A stretch of DNA of 64,000 nucleotides, taken from Ramlibacter lithotrophicus (lineage in GTDB: Bacteria; Pseudomonadota; Gammaproteobacteria; Burkholderiales; Burkholderiaceae_C). The position numbers were made by a program, and so were the translations under genes. Position 1 is the first letter of the stretch, and each line of letters opens with the position of its first letter. The notes beneath the pieces were generated by a model. The model was not told the DNA's origin, made no database searches, and saw nothing but the letters and a program-made list of their open reading frames with translations. The stretch lies in assembly GCF_012184415.1 (NCBI RefSeq), contig NZ_VTOX01000012.1, positions 95,307 through 159,306 of the forward strand. The letters are read 5' to 3'. Shown here one piece after another: positions 1 through 9,021 of the stretch.

Positions 1-35
1 TCGGCACAGGCGTCGAGCAGGGCTTTGGGATGCAT
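1..35 (-). CDS. 5' end of an RsmB/NOP-family 16S rRNA cytosine methyltransferase gene (partial)
   Basis: An ATG on the minus strand at 35 opens a frame that runs off the window. The eleven complete codons read [11 protein letters not shown]. From memory, RsmB/Fmu proteins of Comamonadaceae begin this way and the gene often follows purN; both points are recollection, not something tested here. The start lies 40 bp after the purN stop in the same direction, so the two are probably co-transcribed. No strong Shine-Dalgarno is visible. The call rests on very few residues. Confidence 0.45.
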   Translation of the reverse strand, partial: MHPKALLDACA

Positions 36-75
36 GGGCGCGATTGTCCCATTGCGGCCCGATGCCGGGCGGGCT

Positions 76-657
76 TCAGGCCGTGGCCAGCAGGCGCGCG
101 ATCGCGCGCGGGTAGATCAGGTGTTCCTGCGTCAGCACCCGTGCGGCGAGCGACTCGGGCGTGTCGTCCGGCAGCACCGGCACCACGGCCTGTTCCAGGA
201 TCGGCCCGAAGTCGAGCTCCGCCGTCACCTGGTGCACCGTCGCTCCCGAGAAACGGCAGCCCATCTCGATCGCGCGCCGGTGCGTGTGCAGCCCGGGAAA
301 GGCCGGCAGCAGCGAGGGATGGATGTTGAGCAGCCGGCCTTCGTAGCGCTGCACGAAGCCGGCCGTGAGGATGCGCATGAAGCCGGCCAGCACCACCAGC
401 GCCGGCTGGTGCCGGTCGACGACGCTGGCCAGTTCAGCGTCGAAGGCTTCCCGGCTGGCGAACTGCTTGTGATCGAGCACCTCGGTGGCGATCCGGTGCT
501 CGCGCGCGAAGGCGAGGCCGCCGGCATCCGCGCGATTGCTGATCACCGCGGCCACCGCGGCCCCGTGGCGCTCCCGCCAGCCCTCGCGCTGGGCCGCCCG
601 CACGATGGCGGCCATGTTGGAGCCCCCGCCGGAGATCAGAATGACGATCTTCTTCAT
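76..657 (-). CDS. purN: phosphoribosylglycinamide formyltransferase PurN
   Basis: A 193-residue cytosolic enzyme of de novo purine synthesis. It transfers a formyl group from 10-formyl-tetrahydrofolate to GAR. The N-terminus holds the phosphate-binding ISGGGSNM loop (residues 9-15). The catalytic triad is present as N111 and H113 in [12 protein letters not shown] and D149 in AELDFGPIL. Length is normal for the family. The start was chosen at [11 protein letters not shown] because the family begins there; longer readings upstream run through the divergent gene and are shadows. It is divergent from the yceH-type gene with 21 bp between the start codons, so the two share a very compact promoter region. 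Confidence 0.96.
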   Translation of the reverse strand: MKKIVILISGGGSNMAAIVRAAQREGWRERHGAAVAAVISNRADAGGLAFAREHRIATEVLDHKQFASREAFDAELASVVDRHQPALVVLAGFMRILTAGFVQRYEGRLLNIHPSLLPAFPGLHTHRRAIEMGCRFSGATVHQVTAELDFGPILEQAVVPVLPDDTPESLAARVLTQEHLIYPRAIARLLATA

Positions 658-678
658 GTCCGCCGGATTATCCCAGCC

Positions 679-1344
679 ATGCGCCTGCCTTCCCTCGCCC
701 CCATCGAAGCCCGCGTGCTCGGCACGCTGATGGAAAAAGCCCGCACCGTCCCCGACAGCTATCCGCTGACGCTGAACGCCGTCGTCGCCGGCTGCAACCA
801 GAAGACCAGCCGCGATCCGCTGATGAACGTCGGCGACGCGCAGGCGCAGGAGGCGCTGGACTCGCTCAAGGCGCTGACGCTGGTGTTCGAATCCAGCGGC
901 GGCCGCGTCGCGCGCTGGGAACACAACTTCCAGCGCGCGGTCGGCGTGCCGGAGCAGTCGGCCGTGCTGCTCGGGCTGCTGATGCTGCGCGGGCCGCAGA
1001 CGGCGGGCGAGCTGCGCATCAACAGCGAGCGCTGGTACCGCTTCGCCGACATCTCGTCGGTGGAGGCGTTCCTGGAAGAGCTGCGCGATCGCCCGGAGGA
1101 GAAAGGCGGCCCGCTGGTCGTGCTGCTGCCGCGCGCGCCCGGCATGCGCGAGCAGCGCTGGGCCCACCTGCTGTGCGGGCCGGTCGCGGTGGAGCAGGCT
1201 TCAGCCGCCGCGGCGCACGACATGCCACGCGATGCACTGGAGAGCCGCGTCGCCGCGCTCGAAAATGAAGTGGCCGCCCTGCGTTCTGCACTGCAAGACG
1301 TGCGCGAACAACTCGGTTTGTCGCAACCCGGACAAGCTGCCTAG
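679..1344 (+). CDS. YceH-family (DUF480) winged-helix protein
   Basis: A 221-residue protein of the DUF480/YceH family. The N-terminal half contains the family signature ([21 protein letters not shown], then [20 protein letters not shown]). In known structures this forms two winged-helix folds. Residues 185-215 are rich in A, E, L and R with heptad spacing ([20 protein letters not shown]), giving a short C-terminal coiled coil and suggesting oligomerisation. The molecular role is not established, and DNA binding is inferred from the fold only. The start ATG at 679 was chosen because the family homology begins exactly there. Confidence 0.9.
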   Translation: MRLPSLAPIEARVLGTLMEKARTVPDSYPLTLNAVVAGCNQKTSRDPLMNVGDAQAQEALDSLKALTLVFESSGGRVARWEHNFQRAVGVPEQSAVLLGLLMLRGPQTAGELRINSERWYRFADISSVEAFLEELRDRPEEKGGPLVVLLPRAPGMREQRWAHLLCGPVAVEQASAAAAHDMPRDALESRVAALENEVAALRSALQDVREQLGLSQPGQAA

Positions 1345-1386
1345 TCCCTCGACAGACATAATCGCGGCAACGTTTCGGAGAGTTCC

Positions 1387-2565
1387 ATGGATCTTGCGTT
1401 TACCCCCGAAGAGCAGCAGTTTCGCCAGGACATCCGCGCCTGGGTGCGCGAGAACCTGCCCCCCGAGATCTCGCACAAGGTGCACAACGCGCTGCGCCTC
1501 ACGCGTGAGGACATGCAGCGCTGGGCGAAGATCCTCGGCAAGAAAGGCTGGCTCGGCTACGGCTGGCCCAAGGAGTTCGGCGGCCCGGGCTGGAATGCCG
1601 TGCAGCGGCACCTGTTCGAGGAGGAGTGCGCGCTGGCCGGCGCGCCGCGCATCGTCCCGTTCGGCCCGGTGATGGTGGCGCCCGTCATCATGACCTTCGG
1701 CAACGCGGAACAGCAGAAGCGCTTCCTGCCCGGCATCGCCAGCGGTGAAGTGTGGTGGAGCCAGGGCTACAGCGAGCCGGGCGCCGGCTCCGACCTGGCG
1801 TCGCTGAAGTGCCGGGCGGAGCGCCAGGGCGACAAGTACATCGTCAACGGCCAGAAGACCTGGACCACGCTGGCGCAGCACGGGGAATGGATCTTCTGCC
1901 TGGTGCGCACCAGCACCGAAGGCAAGCCGCAGACCGGCATCTCGTTCCTGCTGATCGACATGAAGTCGCCGGGCGTCAGCGTGCGGCCGATCTACATGCT
2001 CGACGGCGAGCCCGAGGTCAACGAGGTGTTCTTCGACAACGTCGAGGTGCCCGCCGAGAACCTGATCGGCGAGGAGAACAAGGGCTGGACCTACGCCAAG
2101 CACCTGCTGTCGCACGAACGCACCAACATCGCCGACGTGAACCGCGCCAAGCGCGAGCTCGAGCGCCTCAAGCGCATCGCGAAGTCGGAGAAAGTGTGGG
2201 ACGACCAGCGCTTCCGCGACGAGGTCGCCAAGCTCGAAGTGGAAGTGGTGGCGCTGGAAATGCTGGTGCTGCGCGTGCTGTCGGCGCAGCAGTCGGGCAA
2301 GAACTCGCTGGACATCGCCGGCCTGCTGAAGATCCGCGGCAGCGAGATCCAGCAGCGCTACTCCGAGCTGATGATGCTGGCCGCGGGCCCGTACTCGCTG
2401 CCGTGGATCCGTGAGGCAATGGATGCCGGCTGGCAAGGCGAGTTCGTCGGCGCGCCGTACATCGCGCCGCTGGCGGCGACCTACTTCAACATGCGCAAGA
2501 CGACGATCTACGGCGGCAGCAACGAGGTGCAGCGGACGATCGTGTCGCAGACCGTTCTCGGCTGA
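1387..2565 (+). CDS. acyl-CoA dehydrogenase family protein (large-subunit-like partner)
   Basis: A 392-residue FAD-dependent acyl-CoA dehydrogenase. Visible family blocks are WWSQGYSEPGAGSDLASL (flavin/substrate site), NGQKTWTT, and a C-terminal IYGGSNEVQRTIV. In many short-chain members the last block is YEGT with Glu as catalytic base. Here Glu is replaced by Gly, as in members that use another base. It is followed after 60 bp by a second, more divergent acyl-CoA dehydrogenase. This resembles the paired large and small subunits of pimeloyl-CoA-type dehydrogenases, so a heteromeric enzyme is inferred. The substrate cannot be read from sequence. The TTTCGGAGAG stretch just before the ATG supplies a ribosome site. 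Confidence 0.93.
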   Translation: MDLAFTPEEQQFRQDIRAWVRENLPPEISHKVHNALRLTREDMQRWAKILGKKGWLGYGWPKEFGGPGWNAVQRHLFEEECALAGAPRIVPFGPVMVAPVIMTFGNAEQQKRFLPGIASGEVWWSQGYSEPGAGSDLASLKCRAERQGDKYIVNGQKTWTTLAQHGEWIFCLVRTSTEGKPQTGISFLLIDMKSPGVSVRPIYMLDGEPEVNEVFFDNVEVPAENLIGEENKGWTYAKHLLSHERTNIADVNRAKRELERLKRIAKSEKVWDDQRFRDEVAKLEVEVVALEMLVLRVLSAQQSGKNSLDIAGLLKIRGSEIQQRYSELMMLAAGPYSLPWIREAMDAGWQGEFVGAPYIAPLAATYFNMRKTTIYGGSNEVQRTIVSQTVLG

Positions 2566-2625
2566 TCAACCCAACATCCGTACGCGCAAGCCGCATTGAT
2601 CTTTCCTCACCACAGAGGCAGCAAC

Positions 2626-3741
2626 ATGGATTTCAACTTCACCGACGACCAGGACCAGCTGCGAGACGCCGTCCGCAAGTGGGTCGACAAGGGCTACGAC
2701 TTCGAGCGCCGCCGCGCGATCGTGAAGGCCGGCGGCTTCGACCGCGGCGTCTACGGCGAACTGGCCGAACTGGGCCTGGCGGGCCTGTACATCTCCGAGG
2801 ACCACGGCGGCATGGGCATGGGCCCGGTCGAGGGCATGGTGGTGATGGAGGAACTCGGCCGCGGCATCGTGCTCGAGCCGCTCGGCCAGACGCTGATCGC
2901 CAGCGGCATCATCGGCGGTTACGCCCCCGACGCGGTCAAGTCGGCGTGGCTGCCGAAGATCGCGAGCGGCGAGGCCCTGGTGGTGCTGGCCCACACCGAG
3001 CGGGCGGCGCGCTACAAGCTCGACGTCTGCGAGACCCGCGCCGGCCGCAGCGGCGAGGCCTGGAGCATCACCGGCGCCAAGAGCACCGTGCCGGCCGGCG
3101 ACCAGGCCGAGGCTTTCCTGGTTCCGGCGCTGGCCGACGGCAAGATGGCGCTGTTCCTGGTGGAGCGCAGTGCCGCCGGCGTGCAGGCGCGCGGCTACGG
3201 CACGATGGAAGGTGGTCGCGCCGCCGAAGTGACGTTCGCCTCGTCCCCCGCCACCCTGGTCTCGCAGGACGGCCTCGCCGCCCTGGAGCACGCCGTCGAC
3301 ATCGGCATCGCGGCGAGCTGCGCCGAAGCGGTGGGCGTCCTCGACAAGACCATGGACGTGACGGCGGAATACCTCAACACGCGCAAGCAGTTCGGCGTGC
3401 CCCTCGCCACCTTCCAGGCCCTGCGCCATCGGATGGCCGACATGAAGATGCAGCAGGAGCTCGCGCGCTCGATGAGCTATTACGCGTCGCTCAAGCTCAA
3501 TGCCCCGCCGGAGGAGCGCCGCCGGGCGATGGCCCGCGCCAAGTACCAGCTCGGGGTGTCCATGCGCTTCGTCGGCCAGAACTCGGTGCAGCTGCACGGC
3601 GGCATCGGCGTCACGGACGAATACATCGGCAGCCACTACTTCAAGAAGCTGACGCAGCTGGAACTGAGCTTCGGCGACACGCTGCACCACCTGGGCGAGG
3701 TGTCCGCGCGGATGCAGGAGACGGCCGGCGTCTTCGCCTGA
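2626..3741 (+). CDS. acyl-CoA dehydrogenase family protein (small-subunit-like partner)
   Basis: A 371-residue acyl-CoA dehydrogenase fold protein that starts MDFNFTDDQDQLRDAVR. The C-terminal flavin-contact block LHGGIGVTDEYIGSHYFKK is present, but the GSDLA and YEGT motifs are not. This is usual for the less conserved partner of paired dehydrogenases such as the PimD type. It lies 60 bp downstream of the larger partner on the same strand with an AGAGGCAGC ribosome site, so one transcript is likely. A G+C-rich hairpin just after the stop may end the transcript. Function as the second subunit of a heteromeric acyl-CoA dehydrogenase is inferred; the substrate is unknown. Confidence 0.88.
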   Translation: MDFNFTDDQDQLRDAVRKWVDKGYDFERRRAIVKAGGFDRGVYGELAELGLAGLYISEDHGGMGMGPVEGMVVMEELGRGIVLEPLGQTLIASGIIGGYAPDAVKSAWLPKIASGEALVVLAHTERAARYKLDVCETRAGRSGEAWSITGAKSTVPAGDQAEAFLVPALADGKMALFLVERSAAGVQARGYGTMEGGRAAEVTFASSPATLVSQDGLAALEHAVDIGIAASCAEAVGVLDKTMDVTAEYLNTRKQFGVPLATFQALRHRMADMKMQQELARSMSYYASLKLNAPPEERRRAMARAKYQLGVSMRFVGQNSVQLHGGIGVTDEYIGSHYFKKLTQLELSFGDTLHHLGEVSARMQETAGVFA

Positions 3742-3746
3742 ACCCC

Positions 3747-3763
3747 GAGGGGCCCGGCCCCTC
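3747..3763. terminator. G+C-rich hairpin between convergent genes
   Basis: The stem GAGGGGC / GCCCCTC with loop CCG lies between the dehydrogenase stop (3741) and the HNH gene stop, which it overlaps. It is symmetric, so it could act on both strands. No run of T follows on either side, so intrinsic termination is uncertain. Confidence 0.4.
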
Positions 3764-4319
3764 AGGCGTGCAGCCGCGAGTTCTTGGGCAGGTGCGCCAT
3801 CAGGAACTCCATCTGGTCCGCCAGGATGCGGCGGTTGCGCAGGATGAAGTCCTCCCAGAGGCTGGGCACGTACGGCGTGTACAGCAGCGGCATGCGCGCC
3901 TGCTCGGGCGTGCGGTTGCTCTTGCGGTGGTTGCAGGTGCGGCAGGCCGTCACGACGTTCATCCAGTGGTCGCGGCCGTTCTGGGCAAAGGGGATGATGT
4001 GCTCGCGCGTGAGCAGCTCCTCGTGGAACGTGCCGCCGCAGTAGGCGCAGACGTTGCGGTCGCGGGCAAAGAGCTTGCTGTTGGTGAGGCCGGGCCTGAG
4101 CTCGAAGGGATTGATGTTCGGCACGCCCTTGGTGCCGATGATGCTGCTGACGGCGATCAGCGACTGCTCGCCGGTCACCGCGTTGTGGCCGCCGCGGAAC
4201 AGCGCGATGCGCGCGCCGACTTCCCAGCGCACCTCCTCGGCCGCGTAGTGGATCACGGCCTGTTCCAGCGTGATCCACGACTGGGGCAGGCCCTGGGCCG
4301 ACAGCTTCAAAACCTTCAA
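3762..4319 (-). CDS. HNH endonuclease domain protein
   Basis: A 185-residue protein with a C-terminal HNH nuclease/zinc module: CxxC at residues 91-94 (CAYC), EHIIPF with H107, N121 in HWMNVV, then CRTCNHRKSN (C126, C129, H131). This is a beta-beta-alpha-metal fold that cleaves or nicks nucleic acid; the target is not known. The start is TTG at 4319, preceded at good spacing by GGAAAGGAG, which is far better than an in-frame ATG at 4352 with no ribosome site. It is transcribed away from ribF, an arrangement seen in related genomes (recollection). No partner restriction or methylase gene is near, so a housekeeping repair or processing role is as likely as defence. Confidence 0.9.
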   Translation of the reverse strand: MKVLKLSAQGLPQSWITLEQAVIHYAAEEVRWEVGARIALFRGGHNAVTGEQSLIAVSSIIGTKGVPNINPFELRPGLTNSKLFARDRNVCAYCGGTFHEELLTREHIIPFAQNGRDHWMNVVTACRTCNHRKSNRTPEQARMPLLYTPYVPSLWEDFILRNRRILADQMEFLMAHLPKNSRLHA

Positions 4320-4391
4320 GACGCCACTCCTTTCCGGGAGAGGAAACCACATGACAGGTCCGGCGCAGCGCCAGGCGGCGCTGTACAGCAC

Positions 4392-4397
4392 AATATA
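4392..4397. promoter_or_regulatory. possible -10 element(s) in the HNH-ribF divergent region
   Basis: The 171 bp between the two divergent genes is G+C rich except for CAATATACCC near 4391-4400. It reads TATATT on the minus strand (toward HNH) and TATACC on the plus strand (toward ribF). No convincing -35 was found for either. A ribF transcript from here would have a leader of about 90 nt. No riboswitch-like structure was recognised. Confidence 0.25.
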
Positions 4398-4490
4398 CCC
4401 TCTTTCGTGGCCCGCCGCCGCCGTGCAGGCGCCGTGCCGCTTGGCGCGATGGGCACGAGCTGCTATCAAAACGATACCGACGCGAGCGCG

Positions 4491-5489
4491 ATGCAGATCT
4501 TCCGAGGCTTCCACCATCCGGGCATCGCGCCGGCCTGCGCGCTCACGATCGGCAACTTCGACGGCGTGCACCGCGGCCACCAGGCAATGCTCGCGCTGCT
4601 GAACAGCGAGGCACGGCACCGCGGCGTGCCCAGTTGCGTGCTGACCTTCGAGCCGCATCCGCGCGACTACTTCGCCGCCCTCGCGCGCAAGCCGGAGCTG
4701 GCGCCGGCACGCATCGCCACCTTGCGCGACAAGCTGACCGAGCTGGCCCGCTGCGGCGCCGACCAGTGCGTGGTGCTGCCGTTCGACGCCCGCCTGTCCT
4801 CGCAGACCCCCGAGGCCTTCGTCGACAACGTGCTGGTGCGCGGACTCGGCGCGAAGTACGTGCTGGTGGGCGACGACTTCCGCTTCGGCGCGAAGCGCGC
4901 CGGCGACTACGCGATGCTGGACGCCGCCGGCGCCGCCAGGGGCTTCGACGTGGCCCGCATGAACAGTTACGAGGTCCACGGCGTGCGCGTATCGAGCTCG
5001 GAAGTGCGCGCCGCGCTGGCCCGCGCCGACATGGACGGCGTGGCGGCGCTGCTGGGGCGGCCCTACAGCATCAGCGGCCACGTGGTCCACGGCCGCAAGC
5101 TCGGCCGCGAGCTGGGCTTCAAGACGCTCAACCTGCGCTTTGCGCACTGGAAGCCCGCCGCCAGCGGCATCTTCGCCGTGGAGGTCCACGGCCTCGCGGA
5201 GGCGCCGCTGCCAGGGGTTGCCAACCTCGGCATCCGCCCATCGATCGACCCGGCCGACGTCAATGGCGGGCGCGTGCTGCTGGAGACCTATTGCCTCGAG
5301 TGGCCGGCTGGCCTCGGACCCGAAGGGGGCTACGGTAAAATCATCCGGGTGGAACTGCTGCACAAGCTGCACGACGAGCTCAAGTACGACGGCCTGGACG
5401 CCCTCCAGGCCGGCATCGCACGCGACATCGCCGACGCGCGGGCGTACTTCGCGTCGACCCGCCGGCAGACCACGCGCGACCGAATTTAG
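4491..5489 (+). CDS. ribF: bifunctional riboflavin kinase / FAD synthetase RibF
   Basis: A 332-residue enzyme that makes FMN from riboflavin and then FAD. The N-terminal FAD-synthetase (nucleotidyltransferase) domain shows TIGNFDGVHRGH (residues 19-30), VGDDFRFG and the SSSEVR block. The C-terminal riboflavin-kinase domain shows GRKLGRELGFKTLNL and GVANLGIRPS. Length is normal. The start at MQIFRGFHHPG matches the family; an in-frame ATG at 4449 would add an unsupported extension. It is followed after 108 bp by ileS and lspA, the common proteobacterial order, so ribF probably heads that operon. Confidence 0.96.
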   Translation: MQIFRGFHHPGIAPACALTIGNFDGVHRGHQAMLALLNSEARHRGVPSCVLTFEPHPRDYFAALARKPELAPARIATLRDKLTELARCGADQCVVLPFDARLSSQTPEAFVDNVLVRGLGAKYVLVGDDFRFGAKRAGDYAMLDAAGAARGFDVARMNSYEVHGVRVSSSEVRAALARADMDGVAALLGRPYSISGHVVHGRKLGRELGFKTLNLRFAHWKPAASGIFAVEVHGLAEAPLPGVANLGIRPSIDPADVNGGRVLLETYCLEWPAGLGPEGGYGKIIRVELLHKLHDELKYDGLDALQAGIARDIADARAYFASTRRQTTRDRI

Positions 5490-5597
5490 CGCGGTGCGAC
5501 ATTGCGGCCTCGCGCCGCGACCGCTTGCCACGACTTGCGTGGATGCCGCGGCCGAGCCCGGCATGACCCCGATGCACCCGCTGCGAAAGAGCACTCC

Positions 5598-8444
5598 ATG
5601 ACCGACAAGACCGATTACCGCGCCACGCTCAACCTGCCCGACACGCCGTTCCCGATGCGCGGCGACCTGCCGAAGCGCGAGCCGGGCTGGGTGAAGGAGT
5701 GGGAGGACAAGGGGCTGTACAAGAAGCTGCGCGCCGCCCGCTGCGAGCACGAGAAATTCGTGCTGCACGACGGCCCGCCGTACGCCAACGGCCAGATCCA
5801 CATGGGCCACGCGGTCAACAAGATCCTGAAGGACATGATCGTCAAGGCACGCCAGCTCAAGGGCCTGGACGCCGCCTACATCCCGGGCTGGGACTGCCAC
5901 GGCCTGCCGATCGAGAACGCGATCGAGAAGAAGCACGGCCGCAACCTGCCGCGCGACGACATGCAGGCGAAAAGCCGCGCCTTCGCCACCGAGCAGGTCG
6001 CCATCCAGATGGCCGACTTCAAGCGCCTGGGCGTGCTGGGCGACTGGGAGCATCCGTACCGCACGATGGACTTCGTCAACGAGGCGCAGGAGATCCGCGC
6101 GTTCAAGCGGGTCATCGAGCGCGGCTTCGTCTACCGGGGCCTGAAGCCCGTGTACTGGTGCTTCGACTGCGGCTCGTCGCTGGCGGAGTTCGAGATCGAG
6201 TACGCCGACAAGAAGTCGCACACGATCGACGTCGCGTTCAGGGCCGACCAGCCGGAGCAGGTGCTGCTGGCCTTCGGGCTGCCCCCGACGCGCCTGGAAA
6301 AGCCGCTGTTCGCCGTGATCTGGACCACCACGCCCTGGACCATCCCGGCCAACCAGGCGCTGAACCTGAACCCGCAGCTGGAGTACTCGCTGGTGGAGAC
6401 CGAACGCGGCCTGCTGGTTCTGGCGTCGGTGCTGGTCGAGCGCTGCCTGGAACGCTACGGCCTGGCCGGCACCGTGCTGGCCACCGTCGCCGGCGAGAAG
6501 CTGGGCGGCCTCGCCTTCCAGCATCCGCTGCACGATGCCGACCCCGGCTACCGGCGCCTGTCGCCGGTCTACCTGGCCGAGTACGCGACGGCGGAGGACG
6601 GCACCGGCATCGTCCACTCGTCGCCGGCATACGGCCTGGACGACTTCAACTCCTGCGTCGCGCACGGGATGAAGTACGACGACATCCTGAACCCGGTGCA
6701 AGGCCATGGGTCGTACGCGCCGGACTTCCCGCTGTTCGGCGGCCAGAACATCTGGAAGGCCGGACCGCAGATCATCGAGGCGCTGCGCCAGGCCGGCCGG
6801 CTGTTCGCGACCGACACGATCACGCACAGCTACCCGCATTGCTGGCGCCACAAGACGCCGGTCATCTACCGCGCCGCGGCGCAGTGGTTCATCCGCATGG
6901 ACGAGGGTGAAGGCGTCTTCACGAAGGACAAGGCGCCCAGGACCCTGCGCCAGATGGCGCTGGACGCCATCGAGGACACCAGCTTCTATCCCGAGAACGG
7001 CAAGGCGCGGCTGCGCGACATGATCGCCGGCCGGCCCGACTGGTGCATCTCGCGCCAGCGCAGCTGGGGCGTGCCGCTGCCTTTCTTCCTGCACAAGGAC
7101 ACGGGCGAGCTGCATCCGCGCACGATGGAGATCCTGGACCTCGCCGCCGACATGGTGGAGCGCGGCGGCATCGAGGCCTGGAGCAAGGCCACGGCGCAAG
7201 ACATCCTGGGCGCGCAGGACGCGCCGCACTACACCAAGAGCACCGACATCCTGGAAGTGTGGTTCGACTCCGGCACCACGCACACGACGGTGCTGAAGCA
7301 CTCGCACGCCGGCGCCGGCCACGAGAACGGTCCCGAGGCCGACCTGTACCTGGAAGGGCATGACCAGCACCGGGGCTGGTTTCATTCGTCGCTGCTCACC
7401 GCCTGCGCCATGTACGGCCGCGCGCCCTACCGCGGGCTGCTGACGCACGGCTTCACCGTGGACAGCCAGGGCCGCAAGATGAGCAAGTCCCTGGGCAACG
7501 GCGTCGATCCGCAGGAGACGAGCAAGAAGCTGGGCGCCGAGATCATCCGGCTGTGGGTGGCGGCGTCCGACTACTCCGGCGACATCGCGGGCGACGACAA
7601 GATCCTGGCGCGGGTGGTGGACGCGTACCGCCGCATCCGCAACACGCTGCGCTTCCTGCTGGCCAACACCAGCGACTTCGATCCGGCCAGGGACGCCGTG
7701 CCGCTGGCCGAGATGCTCGAGATCGATCGCTATGCGATGTCGCGGGCGGCTCAGTTCCAGCAGGAAGTGCTGGCGCACTACGAGGTCTACGAGTTCCATC
7801 CGGTGGTGGCCAAGCTGCAGGTGTACTGCTCCGAGGATCTCGGCGCGTTCTACCTCGACGTGCTGAAGGATCGCCTCTACACCACGGCGCCGAAGTCGCT
7901 GGCGCGGCGCAGCGCGCAGACGGCGCTGTGGAACATCACCCACGCCATGCTGCGCTGGATGGCGCCGTTCCTCAGCTTCACGGCGGAAGAAGCCTGGAAG
8001 CTGTTCGGGACCTCGGAATCGATCTTCTTCGAGACCTATGCGGAGATCGGCGGCCCGGACACGGCGCTGGTCGAGAAGTGGAACCGCATCCGGGCGATCC
8101 GCGAACTGGTGAACAAGGAGATCGAGGCGCTGCGCGAGGCCGGCCAGGTCGGCTCGTCGCTGCAGGCCAACGTGGAACTGGCGGTGCCGCAGGACACGGA
8201 GGGCGCGCTGTGGACGGCGCTCGCGAGCCTGCAGGACGACCTCAAGTTCGTGTTCATCACTTCGGCGCTGAAGCTGGTGCCGGGCGACGGACTGGCCGTC
8301 AGGGTCACGCCGTCGCAGGCGGCCAAGTGCGAACGCTGCTGGCACTGGCGCGACGACGTCGGACACGACGGCGCGCATCCCACCATCTGCGGGCGCTGCA
8401 CCAGCAACCTGTTCGGCGCCGGCGAAGACCGGAAGTTCGCCTGA
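5598..8444 (+). CDS. ileS: isoleucyl-tRNA synthetase
   Basis: A 948-residue class I aminoacyl-tRNA synthetase that charges tRNA-Ile in the cytosol. The ATP-site signatures are [11 protein letters not shown] (HMGH at 68-71) and KMSKS near residue 626. The editing (CP1) domain lies between them, including [11 protein letters not shown]. The C-terminus carries the zinc knuckle CERCWHW...CGRC typical of bacterial IleRS. Length is as expected. The stop codon overlaps the lspA start (TGATG), so translation of the two is coupled. Confidence 0.98.
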   Translation: MTDKTDYRATLNLPDTPFPMRGDLPKREPGWVKEWEDKGLYKKLRAARCEHEKFVLHDGPPYANGQIHMGHAVNKILKDMIVKARQLKGLDAAYIPGWDCHGLPIENAIEKKHGRNLPRDDMQAKSRAFATEQVAIQMADFKRLGVLGDWEHPYRTMDFVNEAQEIRAFKRVIERGFVYRGLKPVYWCFDCGSSLAEFEIEYADKKSHTIDVAFRADQPEQVLLAFGLPPTRLEKPLFAVIWTTTPWTIPANQALNLNPQLEYSLVETERGLLVLASVLVERCLERYGLAGTVLATVAGEKLGGLAFQHPLHDADPGYRRLSPVYLAEYATAEDGTGIVHSSPAYGLDDFNSCVAHGMKYDDILNPVQGHGSYAPDFPLFGGQNIWKAGPQIIEALRQAGRLFATDTITHSYPHCWRHKTPVIYRAAAQWFIRMDEGEGVFTKDKAPRTLRQMALDAIEDTSFYPENGKARLRDMIAGRPDWCISRQRSWGVPLPFFLHKDTGELHPRTMEILDLAADMVERGGIEAWSKATAQDILGAQDAPHYTKSTDILEVWFDSGTTHTTVLKHSHAGAGHENGPEADLYLEGHDQHRGWFHSSLLTACAMYGRAPYRGLLTHGFTVDSQGRKMSKSLGNGVDPQETSKKLGAEIIRLWVAASDYSGDIAGDDKILARVVDAYRRIRNTLRFLLANTSDFDPARDAVPLAEMLEIDRYAMSRAAQFQQEVLAHYEVYEFHPVVAKLQVYCSEDLGAFYLDVLKDRLYTTAPKSLARRSAQTALWNITHAMLRWMAPFLSFTAEEAWKLFGTSESIFFETYAEIGGPDTALVEKWNRIRAIRELVNKEIEALREAGQVGSSLQANVELAVPQDTEGALWTALASLQDDLKFVFITSALKLVPGDGLAVRVTPSQAAKCERCWHWRDDVGHDGAHPTICGRCTSNLFGAGEDRKFA

Positions 8445-8935
8445 TGGCGCGCGCGGCCCGCGGCGCGTCCTGGCTGCCCTGGCTGGGGCTGGCGCTGGCG
8501 ATCTTCGTCGCCGACCAGGTCACCAAGTTCCTGATCCTGGGCGCCTACCAGCTCGGGGATTCGACTTACATCACCGGTTTCTTCAACATCGTTCGCGCCC
8601 ACAACACGGGCGCGGCGTTCTCGTTCCTGGCGCAGGCGTCGGGCTGGCAGCGCTGGTTCTTCACCGCGATCGGCGTGGTCGCCGCGGTCTTCATCGTGTG
8701 GCTGCTGCGCCGCCATGCCGGGCAGAAGCTGTTTTCGTTCGCGCTCGCCTGCATCCTCGGCGGCGCCGTGGGCAACGTGGTCGACCGCCTGCTGCATGGC
8801 TACGTCGTCGACTTCATCCAGGTGCACTGGCGCGGCTGGTACTTCCCGGCCTTCAACGTCGCCGACAGCGGCATCACGATCGGCGCGGCCTGCCTGATCC
8901 TGGACGAACTGCTGCGGGTGCGACGGGCGCGCTGA
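8444..8935 (+). CDS. lspA: lipoprotein signal peptidase LspA
   Basis: A 163-residue inner-membrane aspartyl protease that removes signal peptides from prolipoproteins. Four hydrophobic segments are visible. The catalytic aspartates lie in [16 protein letters not shown] and [22 protein letters not shown] and NTGAAFSFL are further family blocks. The ATG overlaps the ileS stop. In related genomes coaBC often follows lspA (recollection); here a Na/Pi symporter follows instead. Confidence 0.96.
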   Translation: MARAARGASWLPWLGLALAIFVADQVTKFLILGAYQLGDSTYITGFFNIVRAHNTGAAFSFLAQASGWQRWFFTAIGVVAAVFIVWLLRRHAGQKLFSFALACILGGAVGNVVDRLLHGYVVDFIQVHWRGWYFPAFNVADSGITIGAACLILDELLRVRRAR

Positions 8936-9021
8936 ACCCGAATTCGGCAACCGGTCTGGCTGTCCGCCTGGTGCCCGCACGCATGTTGCGCCGCACCAAA
9001 GCGTATAGTGAAACCTGAAGC

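Noticed and set aside
2596..2625. Longer start for the second acyl-CoA dehydrogenase
   Set aside because: It would remove the ribosome site AGAGGCAGC and add residues not typical of the family.
3762..8378. 1538-codon minus-strand frame across ribF and ileS
   Set aside because: Only its last 185 codons (HNH protein) look like a protein. The rest is opposite strongly supported ribF and ileS genes.
9004..9009. TATAGT as a promoter of the Na/Pi symporter gene
   Set aside because: No -35 at 16-18 bp; kept only as a remark in the gene entry.
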